NCBI GenBank assembly: GCA_938008425.1
Contig: CALLKH010000128.1
Coordinates: 1-23,065, forward strand
DNA: 23,065 bases
Direction of reading: 5' to 3'
Origin: an uncultured Planctomycetaceae bacterium
GTDB lineage: Bacteria; Planctomycetota; Phycisphaerae; UBA1845; UTPLA1
The first letter of the stretch is position 1; each line of letters starts with the position of its first letter. The translations under genes were made by a program, and so were the position numbers. Under the pieces are notes generated by a model that was not told the origin of the DNA, ran no database searches, and was given only the letters and a program-made list of their open reading frames with translations. This document shows positions 9,033 to 16,642 of this stretch, piece by piece.

Positions 9033-10699
9033 AGGGGCCAATCATCGGAAAGCGCGGCATTTCTTCGACGGGCCGATGGGTCGCGGGAATCGTCCTGCTC
9101 ACACTCGGAGGTTCGGTGCCGGCCTACGGCGAGGATTCACCGGGCGTCGATGCGGCCGACCTCGCTCGCGTTCGCGCCTACGAACAGGCCCGGATTCAGG
9201 TGATCGAATCCGTGCGACCGGCGGTCACGTGCCTGTACAACCGCGGCAATCGCGCCGGCGGCGGCTCCGGCGTGATCATCGATTCCGAGGGCTACGGCCT
9301 CACGAACTTTCACGTCATCGCCGGCATGCTGGAGGATCGCGCCGGCGACGCGGGGCTCTCGGACGGCAGGATCTACGAGATGGACGTGCTCGGCATCGAT
9401 CCCACCGGCGACATGGCGATGTTCCAGGTCCGCGGGCGCGATTCGTTTGCCTACGCGGAACTGGGCGATTCGGACTCACTTCGCGTCGGCGACTACACGC
9501 TGGCGATGGGCAATCCGTTCCTGCTGGCCGAGGACTATGCCTCGACGGTGACACTCGGCATCGTTTCGGGCCTTCGCCGATACCAGGCCGGCGCCGGTGA
9601 GCAGGGCCGGGCGCTGCGATACACCGACTGCATCCAGGTCGACACGTCGATCAACCCCGGCAATTCGGGCGGGCCGCTCTTTGACCTGGCCGGCCGCGTG
9701 GTGGGCATCAACGGCCGCGTGTCGATCGAGGAGCGCGGGCGCGTCAATGTCGGCGTGGGCTACGCAATCTCGATCAACCAGATCAAACGCTTCATCCCGA
9801 TGTGGCGGGCGGGACTCACCACGAAGCACGCGACCGCCGGCTTTACGGTTTCGGATCGCCGGCGCGCGGTAGTCGTCGATCAGATTCTCGACGACTCCTC
9901 CGCGTACAGGGCGGGCATTCGGCTTGGTGATGAAATCGACTCCTTCGCGGGGCGCAAGATCGGCAGCGCCAACCAGTTCGGATCGTTCCTGGGCATTTTT
10001 CCCGCGGGCTGGCCGGTCGAGGTGGTCGTGAATCGCAAGGGAGAATTCCTGAAGGTTCGCTTCCGGCTCGAGGACCTGCCGCTCCCGAAGTCGGAAGGGC
10101 CGGAAGGAGGGCTGTTCGGCGCGAAGGATCCGCTCGCGCCCACCGAGGCGACGCGCGCCGTGAATCGGCGAGCCGTTCGGCGGACGCTCCTGCGCTTCCG
10201 CGACGCGCTCGGCGGAGAGGGCATCTGTGGAGGCATCAGCGGGCTTGAATTCCACGGAAAGCGCGTGCTCGCCGATCAGCCGGGCCGGGAGTCGAACGTG
10301 GACCACATCGAATCGCGCGAAGCACTGGTCGCACCGTCAAAGACGCTGACGCCTGTCGATCTTGAGCGAGCGGTCCGCTGGCACCTCATTGCCGCCCGAT
10401 CAGACGACTTTTCCCGTGAAGCAAGGATCACAGGTGTTGACGAAGTCACCGGCCGCCTCGCGGTCGTCGTTGAGATCAAGTTTGAAGATGGGCTGAAGAT
10501 CAAGACGGCATTCGACGACGATTCGGGCGACCTTTTGCGACTGGAATTCAAGGATGGATTCAGCGGCAAGCAGGTGCGGTACGAATATGGCGACCATCGC
10601 CGCGTGGGGCGATCACGAATGCCGCACGGCCGATCGCTGTATCTGGACGATGTGTTGCATGCCCTGGAAGTCTTTGAGCGCGTGCTGGTACGGGGGTGA
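9029..10699 (+). CDS. HtrA/DegP-like serine protease (S1C) with PDZ domain and C-terminal extension
   Basis: GTG 9029 is the start. It overlaps the previous TGA by 4 bases and has AAGGGC just upstream; an in-frame ATG at 8942 lies inside the previous gene and would bury the signal peptide. The protein is 556 residues. A signal sequence covers about 1-34 (core VAGIVLLTLGG, site near AYG-ED). The trypsin-fold domain (about 50-265) has an intact triad: His95 in LTNFHVIAG, Asp128 in DPTGDMAMF and Ser213 in NPGNSGGPLFD. A PDZ domain spans about 272-348 (SSAYRAGIRLGDEIDSFAGR). The remaining 200 residues are not standard for HtrA. They include paired beta strands such as LKIKTAFDDDSGDLLRLEFKD and VRYEYGDHRRVG, reminiscent of LolA-like or lipoprotein-sorting folds. 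The protein is presumably a periplasmic protease or chaperone for misfolded envelope proteins. It is followed by two inactive relatives. Confidence 0.92.
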   Translation: MKGPIIGKRGISSTGRWVAGIVLLTLGGSVPAYGEDSPGVDAADLARVRAYEQARIQVIESVRPAVTCLYNRGNRAGGGSGVIIDSEGYGLTNFHVIAGMLEDRAGDAGLSDGRIYEMDVLGIDPTGDMAMFQVRGRDSFAYAELGDSDSLRVGDYTLAMGNPFLLAEDYASTVTLGIVSGLRRYQAGAGEQGRALRYTDCIQVDTSINPGNSGGPLFDLAGRVVGINGRVSIEERGRVNVGVGYAISINQIKRFIPMWRAGLTTKHATAGFTVSDRRRAVVVDQILDDSSAYRAGIRLGDEIDSFAGRKIGSANQFGSFLGIFPAGWPVEVVVNRKGEFLKVRFRLEDLPLPKSEGPEGGLFGAKDPLAPTEATRAVNRRAVRRTLLRFRDALGGEGICGGISGLEFHGKRVLADQPGRESNVDHIESREALVAPSKTLTPVDLERAVRWHLIAARSDDFSREARITGVDEVTGRLAVVVEIKFEDGLKIKTAFDDDSGDLLRLEFKDGFSGKQVRYEYGDHRRVGRSRMPHGRSLYLDDVLHALEVFERVLVRG

Positions 10700-10706
10700 G
10701 GCGAAC

Positions 10707-11747
10707 TTGGCGGAGCTGCGGGAACATTTCAGTTTTGGACGTCGTCCGGTCACAGTCGTTGCCGTCCTGGTGCTCGCGGCATTTGGCGTCTTCGCCCATG
10801 GCGCGCCCAGCATCGCTCCCAACACCACTGAACGGGCCTATCAACGGGCGCACGGCGCGGTCGTCAAGCTCTATGGCGCGAGCCTCGGCCGCGAACACGG
10901 CTACGGCACGGGTTTTCTCATCTCGCCGGAAGGGCGAATCATTACCGTTCAGACCCTGCTCACGGCCGGGCGCAGCCTTCGCGTGGTGACATCCGACGGC
11001 CGGCAATACGAGGCCCGGGTCGTTCGCACCGACGACACTCGAAAACTCGCAGAGCTTCAGATCGAGGGCAAGGACCTTCCCTGTCTTCCGCCGGCCGAAT
11101 CCTCACAGGTGCTCCCCGGCGATTCGGTGATCGCGATGGGCAACTGGTTCAAGGTGGCCGAGGGCGATGAGGCGGTTTCGGTGAATCGCGGTGTTCTTGG
11201 TCTTCGAACGACAATGGATGCCAGGCGTTTGACGCAGGATGTGGACTATCGCGGGCCGATCCTGGTCTACGACGCGATCACCGGCAACCCGGGCGCGCCC
11301 GGCGGGCCGCTGCTGGACATCGACGGCAACTGCATCGGCATCATCGGGCAGATCGTCGAGGCGGCCGCAACGAACACACGGCTCAATTATGCCCTTCCAT
11401 CGGAGGAGATCCTGGCGTTTCTCGGCGGCGAGCCTGCGGCGGGCGCGACGACGCAGCCCGCGGACGGCGCCCCGGCCGGCGAGCCCTATCTCGGCATCCG
11501 GCTCTCGAAACTCGGTTTTCGGCACGTGTCGGCGTATGTCGAGCGTGTGGCATCGGATTCTCCCGCCGCCGAGGCCGGCATCCAGGCGGACGACTTGATC
11601 GTTTCGGTCGATGGCGAGCGAGTCACCGATGCGGATTCCTACAATGCGGCGGTCGAGCGCCTATTGCCCGGCCGTCGGATTCAGGTCATCGTCAAGCGCG
11701 GCCAGCAGCTCCTGCGCGCGGATCTCGTCGTCGGGGAGAAGAAATGA
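10707..11747 (+). CDS. HtrA-like pseudoprotease with PDZ domain (triad lost)
   Basis: The start is TTG 10707, seven bases after the previous stop, with GTGAGG at 10696-10701 as ribosome binding site; in-frame starts further upstream lie inside the protease gene. The protein is 346 residues. A basic N-terminus and hydrophobic helix (about 15-30, ending FAHGA) form a signal peptide or anchor. The trypsin-fold frame is clear: GYGTGFLISPEGRIIT, VLPGDSVIAMGN and GNPGAPGGPLLDIDGNCIGI. Every catalytic position is changed. The His position is Thr83 (after Gln82), the Asp position in RKLAEL is Lys113, and Ser is Pro198. A T-T-Q-P linker (about 248-251) leads to a good PDZ domain (about 253-346, SPAAEAGIQADDLIVSVDGE). 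It is probably non-proteolytic and acts through peptide binding or by partnering the active paralogue; this is inferred. The stop overlaps the next ATG in ATGA. Confidence 0.88.
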   Translation: MAELREHFSFGRRPVTVVAVLVLAAFGVFAHGAPSIAPNTTERAYQRAHGAVVKLYGASLGREHGYGTGFLISPEGRIITVQTLLTAGRSLRVVTSDGRQYEARVVRTDDTRKLAELQIEGKDLPCLPPAESSQVLPGDSVIAMGNWFKVAEGDEAVSVNRGVLGLRTTMDARRLTQDVDYRGPILVYDAITGNPGAPGGPLLDIDGNCIGIIGQIVEAAATNTRLNYALPSEEILAFLGGEPAAGATTQPADGAPAGEPYLGIRLSKLGFRHVSAYVERVASDSPAAEAGIQADDLIVSVDGERVTDADSYNAAVERLLPGRRIQVIVKRGQQLLRADLVVGEKK

Positions 11748-12895
11748 GCGGATTCGCCCTTGCGCTGTTTGCCATGCTGTCGTTGGTCGGCGACGAGCGC
11801 GCCCAGGGCGGCGTCGATCCGTATGCCTTTGAGCGGGCGCGGGCGGCGGTGGTGCGGGCGGCGGTCGCGAAAGTGTCGCCGTCCATCGTGACGATCGAGA
11901 CGATCGGCGGCGCGCAGCCCATTCAGGAGAGCGGGCGCGGCGGACCGGTCGAGGCCGGCTTTCGACTGGCCGAGGGACCGACGACGGGATTGGTGCTCAC
12001 CCGCGATGGCCTCATCGTCACAAGCAGCTTCAACTTCGCACGCGAGCCGTCGATCATCACGGTCACGCTGAACGACGGCACGCGGCACGTCGCCAAGCTG
12101 CTCGGGCGCGATCATATCCGCCGGCTGGCGGTGCTTTCGATCGCCGCCGACGAACTGCCCGAGCCCGAATGGGCGCCGCGTCCCGAAATTCGCGTGGGCC
12201 AGTACACGATTTCGTGCGGTCGTGCGCTGGGCGGTGATGCACCGATGATCTCACTGGGTATCGTCAGCGCGCTGGATCGTCGAAACGGCAACGCGGTGCA
12301 GACGGATGCCAAAGTCTCGCCGGTCAATTACGGCGGGCCGCTCATCGACATCGACGGCCGGGTGCTGGGCATTTTGGTTCCGATGGCCGGCTCGGGCGGG
12401 GCGCTGGCCGGCGCGGAGTGGTATGACAGCGGCATCGGCTTCGCGATCTACAAGGACAAGCTCGATCTGGTCTTCGACCGGCTGGCGGCCGGCGAAACGA
12501 TCGAGCAGGGCAAGATCGGCGTGATTCTCGAAGAAGACGAGCCCAGCCTGATCCCGCTGCTGGACAAGTTTCTGCCGCAGTCGAAGGGCGTGAAGATCAA
12601 GGAAGTGGCTCGGCACTCACCGGCGTCGCGCGCCAAGCTTCGCGCGGGTGACAAGATCACGGCGATCGACGGCAAGCCGACGGGCGATCTGCCGGAGTTG
12701 CAGCGGCGTCTGAGCGATCGCGCCGCGGGCGAGGAGATCACGCTTTCCGTCAAGCGTCGCTGGCGATCCATGGATGTGAAGCTGACGCTCGTTCGGGCCG
12801 CAGAGATCGGCGTCAAACCGCCGGATGTCGAAGAGGAGGCGGGCGAGTCCGAAGATGAGACCACGCCGACCACCCAGCCGGACGAGGGAAACTGA
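11744..12895 (+). CDS. Second HtrA-like pseudoprotease with PDZ domain (triad lost)
   Basis: ATG 11744 overlaps the preceding TGA by 4 bases. The product is 383 residues. A short hydrophobic N-terminus (GFALALFAMLSLVG) should direct export. The HtrA scaffold is recognisable: VAKVSPSIVTIET, GLVLTRDGLIVTSS, RRLAVLSI, SLGIVSALDR, YGGPLIDIDGRVLGI and GIGFAIYKDKL. The triad is absent: Phe96 stands at the His position, Arg127 at the Asp position and Tyr196 at the Ser position (SPVNYGGP). A PDZ domain occupies about 278-355 (VKIKEVARHSPASRAKLRAGDKITAIDGK). The tail is acidic and ends in a T-T-Q-P segment (DNA 12869-12880). The substitutions differ from those in the preceding pseudoprotease, so the active site was probably lost independently. 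It is the last gene of the run; the next gene converges from the other strand 20 bases away with no obvious terminator hairpin. Confidence 0.88.
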   Translation: MSGFALALFAMLSLVGDERAQGGVDPYAFERARAAVVRAAVAKVSPSIVTIETIGGAQPIQESGRGGPVEAGFRLAEGPTTGLVLTRDGLIVTSSFNFAREPSIITVTLNDGTRHVAKLLGRDHIRRLAVLSIAADELPEPEWAPRPEIRVGQYTISCGRALGGDAPMISLGIVSALDRRNGNAVQTDAKVSPVNYGGPLIDIDGRVLGILVPMAGSGGALAGAEWYDSGIGFAIYKDKLDLVFDRLAAGETIEQGKIGVILEEDEPSLIPLLDKFLPQSKGVKIKEVARHSPASRAKLRAGDKITAIDGKPTGDLPELQRRLSDRAAGEEITLSVKRRWRSMDVKLTLVRAAEIGVKPPDVEEEAGESEDETTPTTQPDEGN

Positions 12896-12915
12896 TCGCG
12901 CGGGCGGGGGAGATT

Positions 12916-14646
12916 TCAGAATTGTGATCGTTGAAACCGACGCATGCCGATGTGCATGGCGCTGAGGAACGCGCCGCAATTCGCCAGGACCAGCCCCGCG
13001 ATCGCGATGAGCGACGCATTCGTCACCACGTCAAGCCGTCCCGATACCGCCATGTCGTAGCACACGTACGCGAAGAGCGCCACGCTCACCACGACCAGCA
13101 GGACCGATGCAATCAGATTGACCGTGCCGCCGAAGCCGGAGGAGATTCGGCTCGCGCTCGGTTCGTCGTAGTTCGGCATGATCGCGCCGAGTCCGATGGC
13201 GAGTCCGCAAAGCCCCGCACAGACCGCGAGGGTGCAGCCGACCTGAATGGCCGCGAGCGCCATGGGAAGCTCCAGCGATCGAATGGACAAGAGTGTAACC
13301 GGGATTGCAGTGCCGGCGGTCACGGTGAGGGCGAAGAAGAATTTCGCCCAGATCACGTTTGCCCGCGAGAGCGGCCACAACGCGACGAGCCAGATCTGGC
13401 GGCCTTCCAGTGAGATCATCGGGAAGACGAACCGGCTGGTGAAGGTGGAGAGAATCAGCGAGATCGCGCCGAAGTTGAGAAAGCAGATGAGCGATCGCCA
13501 GTTCAGGTCGAATCCGTCAGACCGGCTGCGCGGCAGATAGAAGAGGTACATCGACAAGAGGCCGAAGAGAATCAGAAGCTGCGACCACTGCAACGGGTCT
13601 CGTAGGAAGTGTCGCACATCCTTGAGGATCAGGCACCGCATCTTCTTCGGCAGGTAGAAGAACGAGATGCGCGTGATGATTGCGGAAAATATTGCGTTCT
13701 TCGGTCGGGCGCGATTCGGAACGGCATAGGCCCGGCCGAAGGCGGGCAGCAGCTTTGCCGCGACAAAGACATGGCCCCACCAACTGAGGAAGGCGGCGGT
13801 CGATAAGGTTGCCGCGAGGTAGAACACGGCCTCCATCGGGCGATCGGCGATGGACAATTCAATCGCGCGGGCGACCCAGCTTGATGGCAACAGTTTGGCC
13901 TTCAGGAATGACAATTCGCCGAGGATGTCGTCGACGAAGTGCCGCGAGGCGTCCGAGGATGAATAGGTCCAGAGTCGTCCCCACCAGATGACCGCCGCGA
14001 GCAGCCCGATGCAGCCGATCCAGATGGCGGCGCGTTTGGCGTTTCGGGGCATGAACAGCGCTACGGCAAGCGCTGCCATGAGTCCGATGGCGCCGGGGAT
14101 GGGAACGAACCCGAGAAACGCCGTGAGAAAGATCGGATAGAAGTGCCACGGCAGGCCCTGCACCTGGCCAATGGCGATCATGAGCGGCAGACCGAGCAGG
14201 ATCAGCGACCAGCTCGAAAAGAACAGCGACTCCAGATAGAGAATCGCGACGACATTGCGCGACGGCACCGGTGACGCCAGCAGGAACGCGGGTTCCTCGC
14301 GGCCGAAAAGGGCGCTGTACATCAGGATCGCCGTCGAGAAGGCGAGCAGGATCGTCATGGAAAAGAAGAACAGGTGAAACACGAACGGCATCGCGATGAT
14401 CGCCTGCTCTTCAAATCGCCGGATATAGACGAAGATGTGGTCGAAAAGCAGGTAGAGCCCGGCCCAGATCGTTCCCACGAATGCGATGACCAGAAGAAGC
14501 TGAAGCGGGCTCTGATCGACCAGTTGACGCATCCGGTTGCGCAGGAGCGTCAGCTTCATTCGAACCAGGACGCCGATGGACGGCGGGACGAACCTGCGGG
14601 CGCCGTAGTTGAAACCGGGTTCGGATGTGGCGGGAAGCGATGTCAC
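12916..14646 (-). CDS. ABC exporter permease, polytopic membrane protein
   Basis: A 576-residue protein read from GTG at 14646 (GTGACATCG), overlapping the stop of the ATPase gene by 4 bases. A short cytoplasmic N-terminus (LTLLRNRMRQLVDQSP) precedes about ten or more hydrophobic helices, including LQLLLVIAFVGTIWAGLYLL, VFHLFFFSMTILLAFSTAIL, LLILFGLLSMYLFYL and LIASVLLVVVSVALFAYVCY. A conserved-looking loop, FGREEPAFLLASPVPSR, is typical of the putative ABC exporter family (PF16962-like). With the neighbouring ATPase it should form an ABC-2-type export complex in the inner membrane. The substrate cannot be told from sequence. Confidence 0.85.
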   Translation of the reverse strand: MTSLPATSEPGFNYGARRFVPPSIGVLVRMKLTLLRNRMRQLVDQSPLQLLLVIAFVGTIWAGLYLLFDHIFVYIRRFEEQAIIAMPFVFHLFFFSMTILLAFSTAILMYSALFGREEPAFLLASPVPSRNVVAILYLESLFFSSWSLILLGLPLMIAIGQVQGLPWHFYPIFLTAFLGFVPIPGAIGLMAALAVALFMPRNAKRAAIWIGCIGLLAAVIWWGRLWTYSSSDASRHFVDDILGELSFLKAKLLPSSWVARAIELSIADRPMEAVFYLAATLSTAAFLSWWGHVFVAAKLLPAFGRAYAVPNRARPKNAIFSAIITRISFFYLPKKMRCLILKDVRHFLRDPLQWSQLLILFGLLSMYLFYLPRSRSDGFDLNWRSLICFLNFGAISLILSTFTSRFVFPMISLEGRQIWLVALWPLSRANVIWAKFFFALTVTAGTAIPVTLLSIRSLELPMALAAIQVGCTLAVCAGLCGLAIGLGAIMPNYDEPSASRISSGFGGTVNLIASVLLVVVSVALFAYVCYDMAVSGRLDVVTNASLIAIAGLVLANCGAFLSAMHIGMRRFQRSQF

Positions 14647-15401
14647 GCGACCGCCACCTCCTGCTGTTCGGGCGGATCCTGCGGGTTGGTCAGTTCAAGG
14701 AAGATGTCCTCGAGCCGGTGCTCGCGCGCCGCCTTCGCCTTCAGCTCGTCGAGCGATCCGCAGGCAATGATGCGACCGTGGTTGATGATGCCGATGCGAT
14801 CGGCGATCGCTTCCGCAACATCCAGGGTATGCGTCGACATGAACACCGCGCGACCGCCGTCGGCCCACGCGCGGAAGAGGTCCTTCACGGATCGCGCGGT
14901 TCGCGGATCGAGGCCGACCATGGGTTCGTCAACAACGAGGACGTCAGGTTCATGCAGCAATGCCGCGGCAAGCACGACGCGCTGTTTCATGCCGTGCGAG
15001 AAACCCTCCGCCAGTTGATCGGCGAACGAGGTAATGGCCAGTCGATTCATGTAGTCGGCTACGCGTTCTTCCAACTCTTTTCGTTCGATGGAGTACATCT
15101 GGCCGACAAACGTCATGAATTCGCGGGCGGTCAGCTTGCCGTAAAGAAACGGCTGGTCGGGCACGTAGGCGATTCGAGCCTTGGCGGCGGATGACTCATC
15201 CGCCATCGGGTGGCCGCAGACGGTGATCGTGCCGCTGTCCGGCGTGAGCAGGCCGGTGATCATCTTGATGGTTGTGGTCTTCCCCGCGCCGTTTGCACCG
15301 AGAAAGGCGAATACCTCGCCGCGCTTCACGCGGAGCGAAATGCCGTCGACCGCCCGGAGACGGCCGTAGCACTTGGTGACGTTTTCAATTTCAATGGCCA
15401 T
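14643..15401 (-). CDS. ABC transporter ATP-binding protein
   Basis: A 252-residue nucleotide-binding subunit starting at ATG 15401, with GGGAG a few bases upstream on the minus strand. It has Walker A GANGAGKT (residues 35-42), Q-loop Gln83 (VPDQP), a divergent signature motif FSHGMKQR (134-141) with His-Gly in place of Gly-Gly, Walker B VLVVDEP (154-160), D-loop GLDPR and H-loop His191 (STHTLD). The ABC-2 export-type C-terminal part ends near DIFLELT. Its stop overlaps the permease GTG by 4 bases, so the two subunits are translationally coupled and should assemble together. The substrate is unknown. Confidence 0.95.
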   Translation of the reverse strand: MAIEIENVTKCYGRLRAVDGISLRVKRGEVFAFLGANGAGKTTTIKMITGLLTPDSGTITVCGHPMADESSAAKARIAYVPDQPFLYGKLTAREFMTFVGQMYSIERKELEERVADYMNRLAITSFADQLAEGFSHGMKQRVVLAAALLHEPDVLVVDEPMVGLDPRTARSVKDLFRAWADGGRAVFMSTHTLDVAEAIADRIGIINHGRIIACGSLDELKAKAAREHRLEDIFLELTNPQDPPEQQEVAVA

Positions 15402-15480
15402 GTTGCTCCCGCGGGTCGTCAGTTCACGTCAATGATCGCTGTCATGGCTCAAGCCCCGTATCGATCTGGATTCTCGGTAC

Positions 15481-16338
15481 CTAGTCTTTCGCCTGAATCG
15501 CTTCTGAAGATTCGCGTTGCTGGGATCGCTGGTTGCTCAGTGTCTGCCGCTCGGCGTTGGCCCGGCGCTTCTCCAACTCATCAAACGGCTCGTCAGTCAT
15601 GGTCCACTTCCCAAGCAGGGGGATCTTCACCTCCTGCCGGAGGATGCGGCCGGAATCATTGGCCCAGGCGACGATGTCATCCGATTCGATCTTGAAGCAC
15701 TCAACGGTGCGATTCTCGTGCTCGATCGGCTCACGCGCGGTGACCTTCACGAGTTTCTTCGAGAATTCAGCCGCGCCGCCGCTGATCATGGAAAACGGAT
15801 CGATGATGCGAAGCTGCCACGATTGGCCGACGTGAAGGCCCTCAAGATGCGTAAAGGGTCTGAGCGAGTCGCCCAGACATTTCGAGATTTCGGCGTCGAG
15901 CACAAGCGTCTGGGTGATTGGACCGGCCGTCGCCTTGCAAGCGAATTCCCTGTCGTATCGAACACCCTGGATGCGACCTTGAACCGCGCTCGAATCGAGT
16001 ACAAAGACGAATTCGTTGAGCTCTCCCTTGGGTGAGTAGGTCAGATCGGTTGTGAGATAAAGGTGGCCTGAAAAGGGGAGCATCGACGAGACTTGTCGGA
16101 CGTCGAGCTGTGTGAGGCTGTGAATCGTGGTGGATTCCTTGAGCCGAATCGTGGTGACCCAAGTGGTGCCGACGCGCTGATTGGATCCGTTGAAGATCGC
16201 CACCTGGTAATCGCCATCGGGAACCAGTTGCGCCGGCGGATCCTGGGCCTGGCAGTAGGGCAGAATATCACGCTGGAAAAGGGCGGCCATGCAGGCGAGC
16301 CAGACGAGCGTGATCGTGATGCCAAGGGTGCGACTCAT
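15481..16338 (-). CDS. Exported or membrane-anchored beta-rich protein of unknown function
   Basis: The start is ATG 16338, with a strong purine-rich site (GGGAGGAAA on the minus strand, plus positions 16347-16355). The open frame continues 20 codons further up without a better start. The product is 285 residues. One N-terminal hydrophobic helix (about residues 5-20, GITITLVWLACMAALF) acts as anchor or signal; the rest is periplasmic. The body is beta-rich (SGHLYLTTDLTYSPKGELNE, VGQSWQLRIIDPFSMISG), loosely like DUF3108-type proteins, which measure or carry lipophilic ligands; that resemblance is weak. The C-terminus is a basic/Gln-rich helix. It is the first gene of the minus-strand unit and lies 79 bases before the ABC ATPase, so it may be an accessory periplasmic component of that exporter. 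Confidence 0.7.
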   Translation of the reverse strand: MSRTLGITITLVWLACMAALFQRDILPYCQAQDPPAQLVPDGDYQVAIFNGSNQRVGTTWVTTIRLKESTTIHSLTQLDVRQVSSMLPFSGHLYLTTDLTYSPKGELNEFVFVLDSSAVQGRIQGVRYDREFACKATAGPITQTLVLDAEISKCLGDSLRPFTHLEGLHVGQSWQLRIIDPFSMISGGAAEFSKKLVKVTAREPIEHENRTVECFKIESDDIVAWANDSGRILRQEVKIPLLGKWTMTDEPFDELEKRRANAERQTLSNQRSQQRESSEAIQAKD

Positions 16339-16346
16339 GAAGCGTG

Positions 16347-16355
16347 TTTCCTCCC
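16347..16355 (-). promoter_or_regulatory. RBS deciding ATG start at 16338
   Basis: On the minus strand this reads GGGAGGAAA, about 8 bases before ATG 16338. It selects that ATG over the upstream in-frame start at 16398. Confidence 0.6.
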
Positions 16356-16426
16356 AGCCGGGCGGACGGCGGGGCTGGTGAATCCCGGCGGATGACAATG
16401 GCGGCCCCCGGGCGGGTGTGCAGTCG

Positions 16427-16456
16427 ATTTTAGGGCCGTCAAAGCATGATGGTCAA
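16427..16456 (-). promoter_or_regulatory. Sigma-70-type promoter of the exporter operon
   Basis: On the minus strand, TTGACC (plus 16451-16456) and TAAAAT (plus 16427-16432) are separated by 18 bases. Each box matches five of six consensus bases. Transcription would begin near 16420, giving a leader of about 80 bases before ATG 16338. Confidence 0.55.
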
Positions 16457-16478
16457 AGGGCGGGCCTGGTTTGCGGTC

Positions 16479-16494
16479 GAGACCGGCGGGTCTC
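16479..16494. repeat. Perfect inverted repeat GAGACC-GGCG-GGTCTC
   Basis: Two perfect 6-base arms around a 4-base centre lie about 25 bases upstream of the -35 box of the minus-strand promoter and ahead of the plus-strand gene. It could be an operator for either gene. There is no T-tract, so a terminator is unlikely. Confidence 0.35.
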
Positions 16495-16642
16495 CAGTTC
16501 AATAACGGCCGGATTCCCTTGCATCTTTCTCGATTCGCCCTGACGATCGTCTTTTTCGGCGGTGAGCGGTCCGGATGGTAAGGGAAAAGGACGTGAGATT
16601 CCCCGCGAATCCGCCCGGCCACGGCACTTTCGAATCTGGCAC

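Larger units (their letters stand above)
16339..16642. other. Divergent intergenic region between 16338(-) and 16643(+)
   Basis: About 300 bases with no convincing gene. It holds the RBS and sigma-70-like promoter of the minus-strand operon and a perfect 6-base inverted repeat at 16479-16494. Part of it (16562-16642) may belong to an N-terminal extension of the plus-strand gene, if GTG 16562 is its start. I see no clear -10/-35 pair for the plus gene. Confidence 0.5.

Noticed and set aside
9476..10306. Minus-strand open frame of 276 codons
   Set aside because: Antisense to the HtrA protease gene, with no family resemblance.
10379..10392. Candidate sigma-54 promoter (TGGCAC then TTGC)
   Set aside because: The spacing between the GG and GC elements is one base short of the required value, and the site lies inside the protease coding region.
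12896..12915. Possible bidirectional terminator between converging genes
   Set aside because: Only 20 bases, G-rich, with no inverted repeat or T-tract.
15419..15445. Eight-codon open frame on the minus strand just upstream of the ABC ATPase
   Set aside because: No ribosome binding site or attenuator hairpin could be linked to it; a frame this short is expected by chance.
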